Source of the DNA: Nevskiaceae bacterium
Lineage (GTDB): Bacteria > Pseudomonadota > Gammaproteobacteria > Nevskiales > Nevskiaceae
Assembly (NCBI GenBank): GCA_004298465.1
Contig: SCRT01000001.1
Span: 1 to 64,000 of the forward strand
Direction: 5' to 3'
Length of the DNA stretch: 64,000 bases
Both the position numbers and the translations under genes were made by a program. Under the pieces are notes generated by a model that searched no databases, was not told where the DNA came from, and was given only the letters and a program-made list of their open reading frames with translations. Positions within the stretch are counted from its first letter, which is position 1, and the number at the start of each line of letters is the position of its first letter. Of this stretch, positions 8,951 to 18,779 are shown piece after piece.

Positions 8951-9597
8951 AGCTGAAACAACGCATGGGCGCGGTGCTGCGCCCGGCCTTGGCCGGCGCA
9001 GTACTCGCCAGTGCGCTGGCGGCGTGCACGACGGCCGCACCAGTGCACTACTACACGCTCGTCGGGCCGCTGCCGGCGTCGGCGCCTGCCGCTGCGGGCT
9101 TTGACATAGACGTGCTGCCGGTGGTGGTGGCGCCCGGTCTTCGGCGCCGCGCCATGGTGCTGCGTACTGGCACGGCGGAGCTGATGGTGCAGGACGGCCA
9201 CCAATGGCAGGCGCCGTTGCCGGACGAGCTGCGCGCTGCGCTGTCGGCTGACCTCGTGGCGGCGTTCGGCACGCGCGACCTGTCAGGGCTGCAGCCCGCC
9301 GGACGCCCGCTGTACCGCATTGCGCTCGTCGTGCAGCGCTTCGACGCCGTCTATGGCGGGAGCGTCGACGTGGGCGCCACGTGGTCGGTGTACGCGGCCG
9401 ACGACACACCGCTGCTGACTTGCGCCGCGCGCGTCACACGCACGGTGCAGAAAGCCGGGTACGCCGAACTGGCCCAAGGCGCACAGCAGGCGCTGGCGGC
9501 GATCGCCGCGCAGATCGGCACGGCACTTGTGGCCCTGCCGCAAATGGTCTGCCCGCCGGTGGCCCCGCGGATGGTTGGTGAAAGGGCGGGGCACTGA
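8947..9597 (+). CDS. pqiC: PqiC, outer-membrane lipoprotein of the Pqi system
   Basis: This is a 216-residue ABC-type transport auxiliary lipoprotein (formerly DUF330). The signal peptide ends in the lipobox LAAC with the acylated cysteine at 27, followed by the YYTL strand typical of the family. The start overlaps pqiB by 4 bases. PqiC is thought to dock the PqiB needle at the outer membrane. It ends the operon; a TATGAT hexamer 4 bases past the stop may serve thrS. Confidence 0.85.
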   Translation: MKLKQRMGAVLRPALAGAVLASALAACTTAAPVHYYTLVGPLPASAPAAAGFDIDVLPVVVAPGLRRRAMVLRTGTAELMVQDGHQWQAPLPDELRAALSADLVAAFGTRDLSGLQPAGRPLYRIALVVQRFDAVYGGSVDVGATWSVYAADDTPLLTCAARVTRTVQKAGYAELAQGAQQALAAIAAQIGTALVALPQMVCPPVAPRMVGERAGH

Positions 9598-9654
9598 AAG
9601 TATGATGGCGGCCCCTTCCTGAACGCGGCTGGTGCCCCCAGCTGGCGAGCTGCC

Positions 9655-11571
9655 ATGCCCATCCACATCACGTTTCCCGACGGCGCCGTCAAGAGCTTCG
9701 ACGCGCCGCCGACCGCCCTGGACATTGCGCTCGGCATCTCGCCGGGGCTGGCGAAGCAGGCCGTGGTGGCGAAAGTCGACGGCGAATTGTGGGATTTGTC
9801 GCGCCCGATCGAACACGACGCAAGGCTGGAACTCGTCAAGCGCAACGCGCCGGAAGCGCTGGAAGTGATCCGCCACGACGCCGCGCACGTGCTCGGCCAG
9901 GCGGTGCAGGAACTGTTCTCCGGCACGCAGATCACGTTCGGCCCGGCGACGGAAAACGGCTTCTACTACGACTTTGCGCGCGCCGAGCCCTTTACCGAAG
10001 CGGATTTGGCAAAGATCGAGGCCCGCATGCACGACATCGTGCAGCGCGACCTGCCGCTGGAGCGTGAAGTGTGGAGCCACGCACAGGCCGTCGACTACTT
10101 CAGCGCGCACGGCGAGACTTTCAAGGCGGAATGGATCCGCGACGGCATCGCGCCGGACGCGGAGCTTACCGTCTACCGCCAGGGTGAGTGGCTGGATCTG
10201 TGCCGCGGCCCGCACCTGCCGTCCACCGGCAGGATTGGCACCGCCTTCAAGCTGACGAAAGTCGGCGGCGCCTACTGGCGCGGCGACGCGAACAACGCAC
10301 AATTGCAGCGCATCTACGGCGTGGCGTTCGCCGACGACAAGGCGCTGAACAATTACCTGCACATGCTGGAGGAAGCGGAGCGCCGCGATCACCGCAAGCT
10401 GGGGCCGCAGCTCGACCTGTTCCACCTGCAGGAAGAAGCGGTCGGCAGCGTGTTCTGGCACCCGCACGGCTACACGCTGTACCGCGAGATCGAGAACTAC
10501 ATCCGTCGTCGGCTGCAGAAAGCCGGCTACGTGGAAGTGAAGACGCCGATGCTCGTGGACCGCGTGCTATGGGAGCGCAGCGGCCACTGGGCGAAGTACC
10601 GCGAAAACATGTTCACGGCCGAAAGCGAGGAGCGCACGCTGGCCGTCAAGCCCATGAACTGCCCATGCCATGTGCAGATCTTCAAGCAGGGCATCAAGAG
10701 CTACCGCGACCTGCCGCTGCGCATGGCGGAGTTCGGCGCCTGTCACCGCAACGAGCCGTCCGGCTCGCTGCATGGGCTGATGCGCGTGCGCGGCTTCACG
10801 CAGGACGACGCCCACATCTTCTGCCTGCCGTCGCAGATCGGCCCCGAAACCGTGGCGTTCTGCGATCTGTTGCTGTCCGTGTACCGCGACTTCGGTTTCA
10901 GTGACGTGCACGTGAAGTTCTCCGACCGGCCCGAAGTGCGCGCCGGTGACGACGCGACGTGGGACCGTGCGGAGGGCGCGCTGCGCGACGCCATCGAGCA
11001 GACCGGGCTGGCCTACACGATGAATCCTGGCGAAGGCGCATTCTACGGCCCGAAGCTGGAATTCGTGCTGCGCGACGCCATCGGCCGCGATTGGCAGTGC
11101 GGAACCTTGCAGGTGGACTTCGTGCTGCCGGAGCGGCTGGATGCGGAATACGTGGCCGAGGACGGTTCCCGCCAGCGCCCGGTGATGCTGCACCGCGCCG
11201 TGCTCGGTTCGCTGGAACGCTTCATCGGCATCCTCATCGAGCAGCATTCAGGCGCGTTTCCGGCGTGGCTGTCACCGGTGCAGGTGGTGGTGGCGACCAT
11301 CGTCTCGGATGCGGACGACTACGCGCGCGAAGCAGTCGAAGCCCTGCGCGCGGCGGGGCTGCGCGCCGAGGCTGACACGCGCAACGAGAAGATCAACTAC
11401 AAGATCCGCGAGCACTCGCTGATGAAAGTGCCGGTGATTGCCGTTGTAGGCCGTAACGAGGCCGAACAACATACCGTCACGCTGCGGCGGCTGGGGCAGA
11501 AAGACCAGCAGACGCTGGCACTGGCGGACGCGGCCGCAGCGCTGGCGACGGAAGCGCGGCCGCCGGCATGA
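9655..11571 (+). CDS. thrS: threonyl-tRNA synthetase
   Basis: This 638-residue class II synthetase charges tRNA-Thr. An N-terminal TGS domain (about 1-62) leads into the editing domain, then the catalytic core with the zinc cysteine in KPMNCPCH and class II motif 3 in [11 protein letters not shown]. The C-terminal anticodon-binding domain starts at about 540 (QVVVATIV). Length is normal. In many gammaproteobacteria thrS is followed by infC, rpmI and rplT. Here an M23 peptidase gene overlaps the stop codon instead, so the ribosomal genes must lie elsewhere. Confidence 0.97.
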   Translation: MPIHITFPDGAVKSFDAPPTALDIALGISPGLAKQAVVAKVDGELWDLSRPIEHDARLELVKRNAPEALEVIRHDAAHVLGQAVQELFSGTQITFGPATENGFYYDFARAEPFTEADLAKIEARMHDIVQRDLPLEREVWSHAQAVDYFSAHGETFKAEWIRDGIAPDAELTVYRQGEWLDLCRGPHLPSTGRIGTAFKLTKVGGAYWRGDANNAQLQRIYGVAFADDKALNNYLHMLEEAERRDHRKLGPQLDLFHLQEEAVGSVFWHPHGYTLYREIENYIRRRLQKAGYVEVKTPMLVDRVLWERSGHWAKYRENMFTAESEERTLAVKPMNCPCHVQIFKQGIKSYRDLPLRMAEFGACHRNEPSGSLHGLMRVRGFTQDDAHIFCLPSQIGPETVAFCDLLLSVYRDFGFSDVHVKFSDRPEVRAGDDATWDRAEGALRDAIEQTGLAYTMNPGEGAFYGPKLEFVLRDAIGRDWQCGTLQVDFVLPERLDAEYVAEDGSRQRPVMLHRAVLGSLERFIGILIEQHSGAFPAWLSPVQVVVATIVSDADDYAREAVEALRAAGLRAEADTRNEKINYKIREHSLMKVPVIAVVGRNEAEQHTVTLRRLGQKDQQTLALADAAAALATEARPPA

Positions 11572-12416
11572 GATTGCCCGGCGTGTGGGCCGCCCTGCTG
11601 GCGGTGGTAATGGGATCCTTCGGTGCCGCGCAGGCCGCGGACCTGGGTGACGGCGTGAGCCTGCAGGGCAAGTGGCAACAGGGCGCGTTGCTGCTCGGCC
11701 ACGCGCCGCAAGGCACGCAAGTCACGTTCGACGGGCAGGCCTTGTCGCTCACGCCCTACGGCACGTTCGTGATCGGGCTCGACCGCGACGAAAAGGGGCC
11801 GGCGCATTTGCAGTTCACGGTGCCCGGAAAACCTGCGAAACGCTGGGACTTCACCGTGGCGAAGCGGACGTGGCGCATCCAGCGCATAAACGGCATGAAC
11901 AAGTCGCAAACGACGTTTGCGCCCGACGTGCTGGCGCGTATCCAGCGTGAGGCGGGCGAAATCCGCGCCGCGCGCGCCACCGCCAGTGACCAGGTCGGTT
12001 TCGCGCAGCATTTCCAGTGGCCGGTGACAGGGCGCATCTCCAGCGTGTTCGGCAGCCAGCGCATCCTTGACGGCACGCCGCGCCAGCCGCACTACGGCGT
12101 GGATATCGCGGTGCCGACCGGCACGCCGGTGAAGGCGCCGGCGGCGGGTGTCGTCAGCTTCGTGGCACAGGACCTTTATTTCACCGGCGCGACATTGATG
12201 GTCGACCACGGCCACGGTGTGCAGAGCGTGTTCGCCCACCTGTCGCGCATCGACGTCAAGCCGGGTCAGTTCGTCAAGCAGGGCGAAGTGATCGCGCACA
12301 CCGGCGCCACCGGGCGCGCCACCGGGCCAAACCTGCACTGGGGTGTGTCGTGGTTCGAGCGCCACGTGGACGCCGCGCGACTCGCCGGGCCGATGCCGCG
12401 GGCGGGACGTCGGTGA
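11568..12416 (+). CDS. M23 family metallopeptidase (LytM-like)
   Basis: This is a 282-residue exported protein with a signal peptide of about 24 residues ending in AQA. The C-terminal M23 domain (about 145-270) has the zinc-binding pattern: [19 protein letters not shown] and LHWGVSW. Such enzymes cut peptide cross-links in peptidoglycan or activate amidases. The middle part (about 25-140) has no motif I recognise. It overlaps thrS by 4 bases (ATGA), an odd pairing that implies expression with the synthetase. Confidence 0.85.
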   Translation: MRLPGVWAALLAVVMGSFGAAQAADLGDGVSLQGKWQQGALLLGHAPQGTQVTFDGQALSLTPYGTFVIGLDRDEKGPAHLQFTVPGKPAKRWDFTVAKRTWRIQRINGMNKSQTTFAPDVLARIQREAGEIRAARATASDQVGFAQHFQWPVTGRISSVFGSQRILDGTPRQPHYGVDIAVPTGTPVKAPAAGVVSFVAQDLYFTGATLMVDHGHGVQSVFAHLSRIDVKPGQFVKQGEVIAHTGATGRATGPNLHWGVSWFERHVDAARLAGPMPRAGRR

Positions 12417-12470
12417 GCGGCGGGCGGTGAGCGGTTGGGGGTCGAAAGCCAGGAAGCAATCTTGAGTGTT

Positions 12471-12503
12471 GAATGGCTACGCCACTCCGCAGTGGCGTCA
12501 TTC
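12471..12503. other. hairpin in the 12417-12911 gap
   Basis: ACGCCACT at 12479-12486 and AGTGGCGT at 12491-12498 form a perfect 8-bp stem with a CCGC loop. Outer bases GAATG and CATTC can extend it past a 3-base bulge. There is no T-run, so it is not a standard intrinsic terminator. It may end or attenuate transcription from thrS and the M23 gene. The rest of this 495-base gap before the pilus operon shows no convincing gene, and in particular no small Flp-type pilin. Confidence 0.5.
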
Positions 12504-12911
12504 TGTGTGAGTGCAGCGAGTTGCAGAATCCATGTCGGGCGTGGCACGGAGTCGGACATGGGCCCTGCGATGGTATAGGTCAATCCTCGTTGCCTACATG
12601 GAAAAGTGTCGCCCATGTCTCCGGTCTGCGCTTTTCGGGCACCCCTCTGGATGTGTGGAGTTGTTGCTGCCCACGCTGGCTTTGGCGCTGTAAATTCCGC
12701 TCCAGTGGAAGATTTAGACGCTGCAAGGCGGACGGGGTGTTGCGGGCCGGGCACAAGTCTTGCCCCGTAGTGCCACAGGCTGTTTTTGGCGCCGCTCGTG
12801 CCGTCATTCCGACCGTTCGGCGCCCTTAAGTGCAGGCGAATGCACGGTTTGCGACACTTCAGCTAGACTGCAATCTGCGCTGTGGTAATTGAATCCAAGG
12901 GGAGTGCCTAC

Positions 12912-13976
12912 ATGAGTAGCAATGCGATCAAGGTCACAGCCGTCGTGCTGGTCATCTTGGCGCTGGCGTTGGTGTTCGTGGCGTATCGCTACAGCAAGAG
13001 CCTGGAGACGCGCGCTGCGGTTGCCCAGCAGCAGGCGGCACAGCAGGCTTCGGGCAGCGCAGACACCAAGCCGACCACCCAGGTGGTGGTGGCCTCGAAG
13101 CCGTTGCCGGCCCAGACGAAGATCGGCCGGCTGGATGTGGAACTCGTGCCGTTGCAGTCGCAGGTGGTGCCGGTGGGGGCACTGACCAAGATCGACGATG
13201 CAATCGACCGCGTTCCGCTGCAGGACGTGGACAAGGGCACGCCGCTGACGGCCCGTTTGTTCACGGACAACAACGCGCTGGCGCACAGCATCCCGGAAGG
13301 CACGCAGGCCTTGTCGCTGCGCGTGGACGACGTGATCGGCACCGGCGGTTTCGTGCAGCCCGGCGATCATGTGGACGTGCTGCTCTACCTGCGCCAGCAG
13401 TCGGCCGGCGCGAATGATGAATACAAGGTGCAGACGCAGGCGCGCGTACTGCTGAAGGACGCCCTGGTCCTGGCTTACCAGGATCTCGTCGTGCCCCCGC
13501 CGGAGGACATGAAGAAGGACGGTGGGAAGGGCGGCAACCGCCCCACGCACGCACATACTGCGGTGCTGGCGGTGCCGGATGCCGATACCACGCGCGTCAT
13601 GCTGGGTGCCAGCCTCGGTGAACTGCGCCTGGCGTTGCTGCGTCAGGTGAAGCCGGAGGTGGATGCCAGCGGTGCTGCGGCGCCGGCTGCCCAGGCCAAT
13701 CCGGCGGCGGTGAAAGCGGACGCGACCGCCGTGGCTCTGAACACGATGCAGGCTTCGCCCATGGCAGGAGCACTGCCGGCCGCGGCGCCCGGTGTGGCGC
13801 CGACCGCCCAGGCCAAGCCAGACCCCAGCAAGGTCATCACGCTGGAGGAGCTGGGTTTCATCCGCGCCAGGCAGCAGGCGCAAGCGCAGCGGGCGCGCGG
13901 CTTCGTGCCGCAGCGGCGCGCGGCGCCGACAGTCACGATTTATCGCGGGGACAAGGTCGAGGCGGTGCGTCCATGA
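12912..13976 (+). CDS. cpaB: Flp pilus assembly protein CpaB/RcpC
   Basis: This 354-residue protein has an N-terminal membrane anchor (about 7-24) and a SAF-like domain (about 50-130) followed by the CpaB/RcpC domain, where GTQALSLRVDDVIGTGG and the PGDHVDVLL segment are typical. The C-terminal third is alanine- and proline-rich. I chose the ATG preceded by AAGGGGAG rather than a GTG 30 bases upstream. CpaB is a periplasmic partner of the CpaC secretin in Tad pilus secretion. It is the first gene of the operon and overlaps cpaC by 4 bases. Confidence 0.9.
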   Translation: MSSNAIKVTAVVLVILALALVFVAYRYSKSLETRAAVAQQQAAQQASGSADTKPTTQVVVASKPLPAQTKIGRLDVELVPLQSQVVPVGALTKIDDAIDRVPLQDVDKGTPLTARLFTDNNALAHSIPEGTQALSLRVDDVIGTGGFVQPGDHVDVLLYLRQQSAGANDEYKVQTQARVLLKDALVLAYQDLVVPPPEDMKKDGGKGGNRPTHAHTAVLAVPDADTTRVMLGASLGELRLALLRQVKPEVDASGAAAPAAQANPAAVKADATAVALNTMQASPMAGALPAAAPGVAPTAQAKPDPSKVITLEELGFIRARQQAQAQRARGFVPQRRAAPTVTIYRGDKVEAVRP

Positions 13977-15382
13977 GCGGCGGATACGGGGTGAATTCGA
14001 TGAAGGCAACGTGGCATGGCCTGCTGCGCTCGATGTCTTTCGTGCTGGCCGCGGTGGCGCTGTGTGGCGCCGGCGTGAATGCCGCGCAGGCAGCGGCAAC
14101 AACTCCGGTTCCGGGCATCGTGTCGGTAACGCTCGGCGACCATTCGCTGTTGCGCACGCCGTCCACGATCGGCCGCATTGCGGTAGGCGACCCGAAAGTC
14201 GCAGATGTGGCGCTGGTGTCGCGTGCGGAGCTGCTGATTACCGGCAAGGGCATCGGCACGACTTCGCTGATGGTGTGGTCCACGGTGGCGGCGCGCAAGG
14301 CGAACGGCGAACCGCAGGTGTACACGGTAGAAGTTTCCACGCCCGGTGCGGCCCAGGCTACCGGCGGGCTCGCGGTGCATTCCGGCACAACGGTGTCGGG
14401 CACCACGGCCGACCTCACGAGCCACGCCACGGCGGCAGCGCTGGCCGGCAAGGGCGCGGCGGACCTGTCGCAGGTACAGGTCAGTTCGCAGGTAATGACT
14501 GAAATCAAGATCGTGGACGTGCAGCGCAACACGATGAACCAGTTCGGCCTGAACCTCATCAAGCAGCCGGTTGGCAAGCATTCGTTCTTCGGCACCATTT
14601 CGCCACCGGGGTCGATTTCCGGGGTGGGATCAGGCAGCAACGGGCTGCTGAATTCGCTTTCCAGCGCCTCCGGCTTCCTGCCGCTGCAGAACGCCTTCAA
14701 CATCATTGTCGGCAACACCAATAGCGGCGGCATCCTCGGCGTGCTCAACGTGCTGGAACAGAACGGCCTGGCGCGCGTGCTGGCGGAACCCACGCTCACG
14801 GCCATGAGCGGCCAGACGGCCTCGTTCCTGGCCGGTGGTGAGTTCCCGATTCCGGTGGCGCAGAGTTCCAGCGGTGGCGGTAGCGGTGGGGCGGCGATCA
14901 CCATCCAGTACAAGCAGTTCGGCATTCGCCTGACGCTGACGCCGACGGTGCTCTCGAACCAGCAGATCGCATTGAAGGTGGCGCCCGAAGTCAGCGACCT
15001 GGACTTCTCCAATGCCGTGTCGATCAGCGGCACCATGGTGCCGGCGCTGGTCGTGCGCCGCACCGACACGACGGTGGAGCTGGGCGACGGGCAGACGTTC
15101 ATCCTCAGCGGCCTGGTCAGCAACAGTTTGTCCAACAACGTGAGCAAGGTGCCGTGGCTGGGGGATATCCCCATCATCGGCGCGTTCTTCCGCACCACGA
15201 CCTACCAGCGCCAGCGGCGCGAGCTGATCATGGTGGTCACCCCGCATCTCGTGCGGCCGTTCACGGCCGGGGCGAAGCTGCCGCCACTGCCGGGGCAGTC
15301 CACGGACAATTACGAGCCGAACTTTGCCGATACGGTGCTCTTTGGCGTGACGCCGGACAACGCGACGGGCTACAGCCACTAG
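13973..15382 (+). CDS. cpaC: Flp/Tad pilus secretin CpaC/RcpA
   Basis: This 469-residue outer-membrane secretin exports the Flp pilus. It has a signal peptide, an N-terminal pilus domain (VGDPKVADV), and a secretin domain (about 240-430) with the conserved VPWLGDIPIIGAFFR motif near its end. The ATG at 13973 overlaps the cpaB stop. A second in-frame ATG at 14000 gives a more compact signal peptide and may be the true start. A serine/glycine-rich loop (SSSGGGSGGA) lies within the secretin domain. Confidence 0.92.
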   Translation: MSGGYGVNSMKATWHGLLRSMSFVLAAVALCGAGVNAAQAAATTPVPGIVSVTLGDHSLLRTPSTIGRIAVGDPKVADVALVSRAELLITGKGIGTTSLMVWSTVAARKANGEPQVYTVEVSTPGAAQATGGLAVHSGTTVSGTTADLTSHATAAALAGKGAADLSQVQVSSQVMTEIKIVDVQRNTMNQFGLNLIKQPVGKHSFFGTISPPGSISGVGSGSNGLLNSLSSASGFLPLQNAFNIIVGNTNSGGILGVLNVLEQNGLARVLAEPTLTAMSGQTASFLAGGEFPIPVAQSSSGGGSGGAAITIQYKQFGIRLTLTPTVLSNQQIALKVAPEVSDLDFSNAVSISGTMVPALVVRRTDTTVELGDGQTFILSGLVSNSLSNNVSKVPWLGDIPIIGAFFRTTTYQRQRRELIMVVTPHLVRPFTAGAKLPPLPGQSTDNYEPNFADTVLFGVTPDNATGYSH

Positions 15383-15390
15383 GCGCGGCG

Positions 15391-16635
15391 ATGACGAGTG
15401 CGATGGATGCGAAATCCACACCGGAGCAGGACAAGCTTCAGGCGCTGGTGGTGGCGGACGACCCGGTCTACCTCGACTGGTTGCGCAACGCCGGCGGCGA
15501 CCGCATCGCGTTCACGCTGCTGCAGACGCACGATGTAGAACAGGTGATGGATGCGGTGGACGCCGCCCCGCAGCTCGACCTGCTGCTGTGCGAGTTCACC
15601 CGTCCGACGGCTGGCCAGCGTGCCGCGCTGGTGGCGCGCATGCAGGAGCAGAACTGGCAGGTGCCGGTGATCGGCCTGGGGGCGGAGGACAACACGGACT
15701 GGGTGCTGGCGGCCATGCGCACTGGCGCGCGCGACTTCTTCGTGCTGGGGCGCGACGATGCCACGCTGCCGGGCCAGTTGAGCCGTGTCGTGCAGCGCAG
15801 CAGCGCGGCGCGCAGCGTGCGCAGTGCGGCGAATGCGCGCGCCGGGCGCTTGTATACGGTGCTGGGCAGCCAGCCCGATGAGGCCATCGCCTTCTTCGCC
15901 GAGCACGTTGCGCTGACATTGAACGACACGCTCAAGAAGGGTGAGCGGGCCATTCTGCTGGACCTCGCCATGCCCGCCGGGGCGGCGGCGATCTTCATGA
16001 ACATCAACCCGACCTACAGCGTGCTGGACGCCATCCGCGACGGTTATCGCTGCGACGAGACGCTGGTGGATGCGGCGTTCAGCCGTCACGGCAGCGGCCT
16101 GTACGTGCTGAGCCTGCCGGAAGACCGGCTCGCGGCGCCGATGTATGAAGTATCGGAATTGCTGGAACTGATCGACGTGCTCGGCAAGCTGTTCCAGTAC
16201 ATCGTGGTGGCCACGGACGCGCAGATGGCGGTCGAGGGCGTCACCGGCCTGATGGACCGCTCACAGCGCGTGCTGCTGTACTCCGACCAGTCGATCCTCA
16301 AGTCCCGCCATACGCGGCACCTGCTGAGTGCGCTGGAACAGGAGAACTGTTCGACGGAGCACGTCTCGCTGGTCATCGACAACTATCGGCGCCGGCTCGG
16401 GCTGGAACCTGAAAAGCTGTCGGAAATGTTCCGGCTGCCGCTGGCGGGCGTCCTCACGAACGACAGCGACAACCGCAGCCTTGCCATGAACTCGGGAGAG
16501 CCGATGTTTTCGCTGGTGCGCAAGGACCCATTTTGCACTGCCGTCCGCGACATCGTGGCCGGACTCGGCGGCAGCAGCGGGCCGGAAGCACCACGCCAGG
16601 GACGGCGCGGCCTGCTGGGCCGGCTGACGAGCTGA
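15391..16635 (+). CDS. CpaE/TadZ-like pilus localisation protein without a Walker A motif
   Basis: This 414-residue protein lies where cpaE/tadZ normally is. Residues about 14-140 look like a receiver-like domain, and the remainder like the MinD/ParA-type ATPase fold of TadZ. Where CpaE proteins have a P-loop such as GAKGGVGTT, this one reads GSQPDEAIAF (159-168), with no lysine or glycine repeat. ATP binding by the usual loop is therefore unlikely. TadZ is known to be a divergent family that places the Tad machine at the pole, so a structural role is still plausible. It starts 8 bases after cpaC and ends 3 bases before cpaF. Confidence 0.8.
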   Translation: MTSAMDAKSTPEQDKLQALVVADDPVYLDWLRNAGGDRIAFTLLQTHDVEQVMDAVDAAPQLDLLLCEFTRPTAGQRAALVARMQEQNWQVPVIGLGAEDNTDWVLAAMRTGARDFFVLGRDDATLPGQLSRVVQRSSAARSVRSAANARAGRLYTVLGSQPDEAIAFFAEHVALTLNDTLKKGERAILLDLAMPAGAAAIFMNINPTYSVLDAIRDGYRCDETLVDAAFSRHGSGLYVLSLPEDRLAAPMYEVSELLELIDVLGKLFQYIVVATDAQMAVEGVTGLMDRSQRVLLYSDQSILKSRHTRHLLSALEQENCSTEHVSLVIDNYRRRLGLEPEKLSEMFRLPLAGVLTNDSDNRSLAMNSGEPMFSLVRKDPFCTAVRDIVAGLGGSSGPEAPRQGRRGLLGRLTS

Positions 16636-16638
16636 CGC

Positions 16639-17856
16639 GTGGACGCCGCTCCGGACAACATTGCACGGTTCAAGCTTTCGGCGCAGTACCAGGCGCTCAA
16701 GCAGCGCGCGCACCGCTACATCATCGACCAGATCGACCAGCAGGATCTGGATATCGAACCGTGGCCGGAAGCGAAGGTCGAGCGTTTCGTCTCGGAGTCG
16801 GTGCGGCGCTATGCCAGCGAGAACCGCCTGCCGCTGAGCCGCGTCGAGCTCGACGTGCTGGCCCGCGATGCGTGCGACGAGCTGCTGGGCCTGGGGCCGC
16901 TGCAGCCACTCGTCAACGATCCGGAAATTTCCGACATCGTGGTCAACGGGCCAGAGAACGTCTTCGTCGAGAAGCACGGGCTCATGTCCCGCGTGCCGGT
17001 GCGTTTCAACGACAACAACCACGTGCTGCGCGTGATCCAGCGCATTCTCGCGCCGCTGGGCCGCCGGGTGGACGAGTCCACGCCGATGGTGGATGCGCGT
17101 CTGGCGGACGGTTCGCGTGTGAATGCGGTGGTGCCACCGATCGCGCTGGATGGCCCGAGCATCTCGATCCGCAAGTTCCGCGCCCAGCCGCTGACGGACG
17201 AGGACCTGCTGCGTTACGGCAGCGTTTCGCAGGCTGAGCTCGACTACCTGCGCGCGCAGGTCGAGAGCCGCAAGAACATCCTCGTGCTGGGGGGGACGGG
17301 GTCGGGCAAGACGACGTTCCTGAACCTCATCAGCCAATGGGTGCCGGTAAACGAACGCATCATTACGGTGGAGGATGCGGCGGAACTGCGGTTGCGGCAC
17401 GAGCACATCGTGCGCCTCGAAACGCGCCCGCCGAACCTTGAAGGGCAGCGTGCCGTGACCACGCGCGATCTGATCCGCAACGCGCTGCGCATGCGCCCGG
17501 ACCGCATCATCGTCGGCGAAGTCCGCGGCGACGAGGTGCTGGACATGCTGCAGGCCATGAACACCGGTCATGACGGGTCGATGACGACGATCCACGCCAA
17601 CAGCCCACCCGATGCCGTGCATCGCCTGCAGTTGTTGTGCGGATTCGCGGGCTTCAAGGGCAGCGATGCCACGTTGCTCGGGCAGGTCTCGTCGGCCATC
17701 AACCTGTTCGTGCATGTCACGCGGCTGGCAAACGGCAAGCGACGGCTCATGTCGATCTGCGAGATCGGCGGCGTCGCCGGCAATGAACTGGAAATGCGCG
17801 AACTGTTCCGCTACGACGTTGCGGCGGACCGCCACGTTGACGAGAGGTCTTCATGA
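16639..17856 (+). CDS. cpaF: Tad pilus assembly ATPase CpaF/TadA
   Basis: This 405-residue type II/IV secretion ATPase powers Flp pilus assembly at the inner membrane. Walker A GGTGSGKT lies at 218-225, and the Asp/His boxes and Walker B follow (RIITVEDAAELRL, RPDRIIVGEVRG, the MTTIHANSP sensor). The start is GTG, 3 bases after the previous stop, and the end overlaps tadB by 4 bases. Unlike its neighbour it keeps every catalytic motif, so it should be an active enzyme. Confidence 0.95.
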   Translation: MDAAPDNIARFKLSAQYQALKQRAHRYIIDQIDQQDLDIEPWPEAKVERFVSESVRRYASENRLPLSRVELDVLARDACDELLGLGPLQPLVNDPEISDIVVNGPENVFVEKHGLMSRVPVRFNDNNHVLRVIQRILAPLGRRVDESTPMVDARLADGSRVNAVVPPIALDGPSISIRKFRAQPLTDEDLLRYGSVSQAELDYLRAQVESRKNILVLGGTGSGKTTFLNLISQWVPVNERIITVEDAAELRLRHEHIVRLETRPPNLEGQRAVTTRDLIRNALRMRPDRIIVGEVRGDEVLDMLQAMNTGHDGSMTTIHANSPPDAVHRLQLLCGFAGFKGSDATLLGQVSSAINLFVHVTRLANGKRRLMSICEIGGVAGNELEMRELFRYDVAADRHVDERSS

Positions 17857-18779
17857 ACGGCGTCCTCTTCGGGCTTGTCGCCATCGTGCTGTTGCTGCTG
17901 GGCGCGGCCATGTGGCTGCTGGGTACGGCGCAGACCCGGCAGAGCGAACAGGTGCTCGAGAAGCGCATCGGCGACTTCGACCGTGGCAAGGTCAGTGATA
18001 CACCGGCCCAGAGGGTGTTGAACGTGCCGGTACTGGGTTGGGCCTACCAGCAGCTGGCGCGTGCCGGCATCCCGGTACAGCCCCAGCGCCTGGCACTGTT
18101 CGCGTTTGCGGCGTTCACGCTCGCCGTCATCCTGCTGTTCATCCTGGGGCTGTTGCGTGGTGCGATTGTCGTTGCCGCAATCGTGGCCTTGGCGGCATTC
18201 GTGGTGAACCGCATCGCCGAGAAGCGCCGCATGCAGCTCGTCGACCAGTTGCCGGGTTTTCTCGAAAACGTGGTGCGCATCCTGCAGGCCGGCAATACGC
18301 TGGAAGAATCGTTCGACAACGCCAGCCGTGAAGCGCAGGAGCCAGTGAAGGACGTCATGCAGGATATCGCCCGGCAAGTGCGGCTCGGCGTGCCGCTGGA
18401 ACAGGCGCTGGAACAGGCCGGAACGCTGCACCGCCTGCGCGATTTCCGCGTGATCGCGCTGGCCGTGGCCGTCAACCGCCGCTTCGGCGGCAGCATCCGC
18501 AACGTGTTTCGCAGCCTCATCGTCATGGTCCGTCAGCGTGCGACCTCGGCGAAGGAGCTGAAGGCGCTTACGGCGGAGACCCGCTTCTCCGCCATGGTTC
18601 TGGCGTTTGTCTCGACCGGCCTGTTCGTCTACATCTATCTCAGCAATCCGGCCTATTACGAGCAGGCGCTCACCACCTTCAATGGCCGCATCATGTTCGG
18701 CATGTCGGTGGCGCTCATCGTGGCCGGCATCGTGATCCTGTACCGGATGACTACCTCGATGGGGGGCGCGGACGAATGA
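17853..18779 (+). CDS. tadB: Tad pilus inner-membrane platform protein TadB
   Basis: This 308-residue membrane protein carries a type II secretion system F (T2SSF) domain. Two transmembrane helices lie near the N terminus and after about 85 residues, a cytoplasmic T2SSF domain (about 130-255) contains LPGFLENVVRILQAG, and two helices close the protein. It works with TadC as the platform on which CpaF acts. It overlaps both neighbours by 4 bases. Confidence 0.9.
   Translation: MNGVLFGLVAIVLLLLGAAMWLLGTAQTRQSEQVLEKRIGDFDRGKVSDTPAQRVLNVPVLGWAYQQLARAGIPVQPQRLALFAFAAFTLAVILLFILGLLRGAIVVAAIVALAAFVVNRIAEKRRMQLVDQLPGFLENVVRILQAGNTLEESFDNASREAQEPVKDVMQDIARQVRLGVPLEQALEQAGTLHRLRDFRVIALAVAVNRRFGGSIRNVFRSLIVMVRQRATSAKELKALTAETRFSAMVLAFVSTGLFVYIYLSNPAYYEQALTTFNGRIMFGMSVALIVAGIVILYRMTTSMGGADE

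Noticed and set aside
6344..9409. 1021-codon open frame on the minus strand across the pqi operon
   Set aside because: It is antisense to four overlapping, recognisable pqi genes. The translation is Arg/His/Pro-rich low-complexity, as expected from GC-rich antisense.
12473..12829. 118-codon frame before cpaB, considered as a pilin
   Set aside because: It is Cys/Arg-rich, has no hydrophobic pilin helix or cleavage motif, and overlaps a hairpin.
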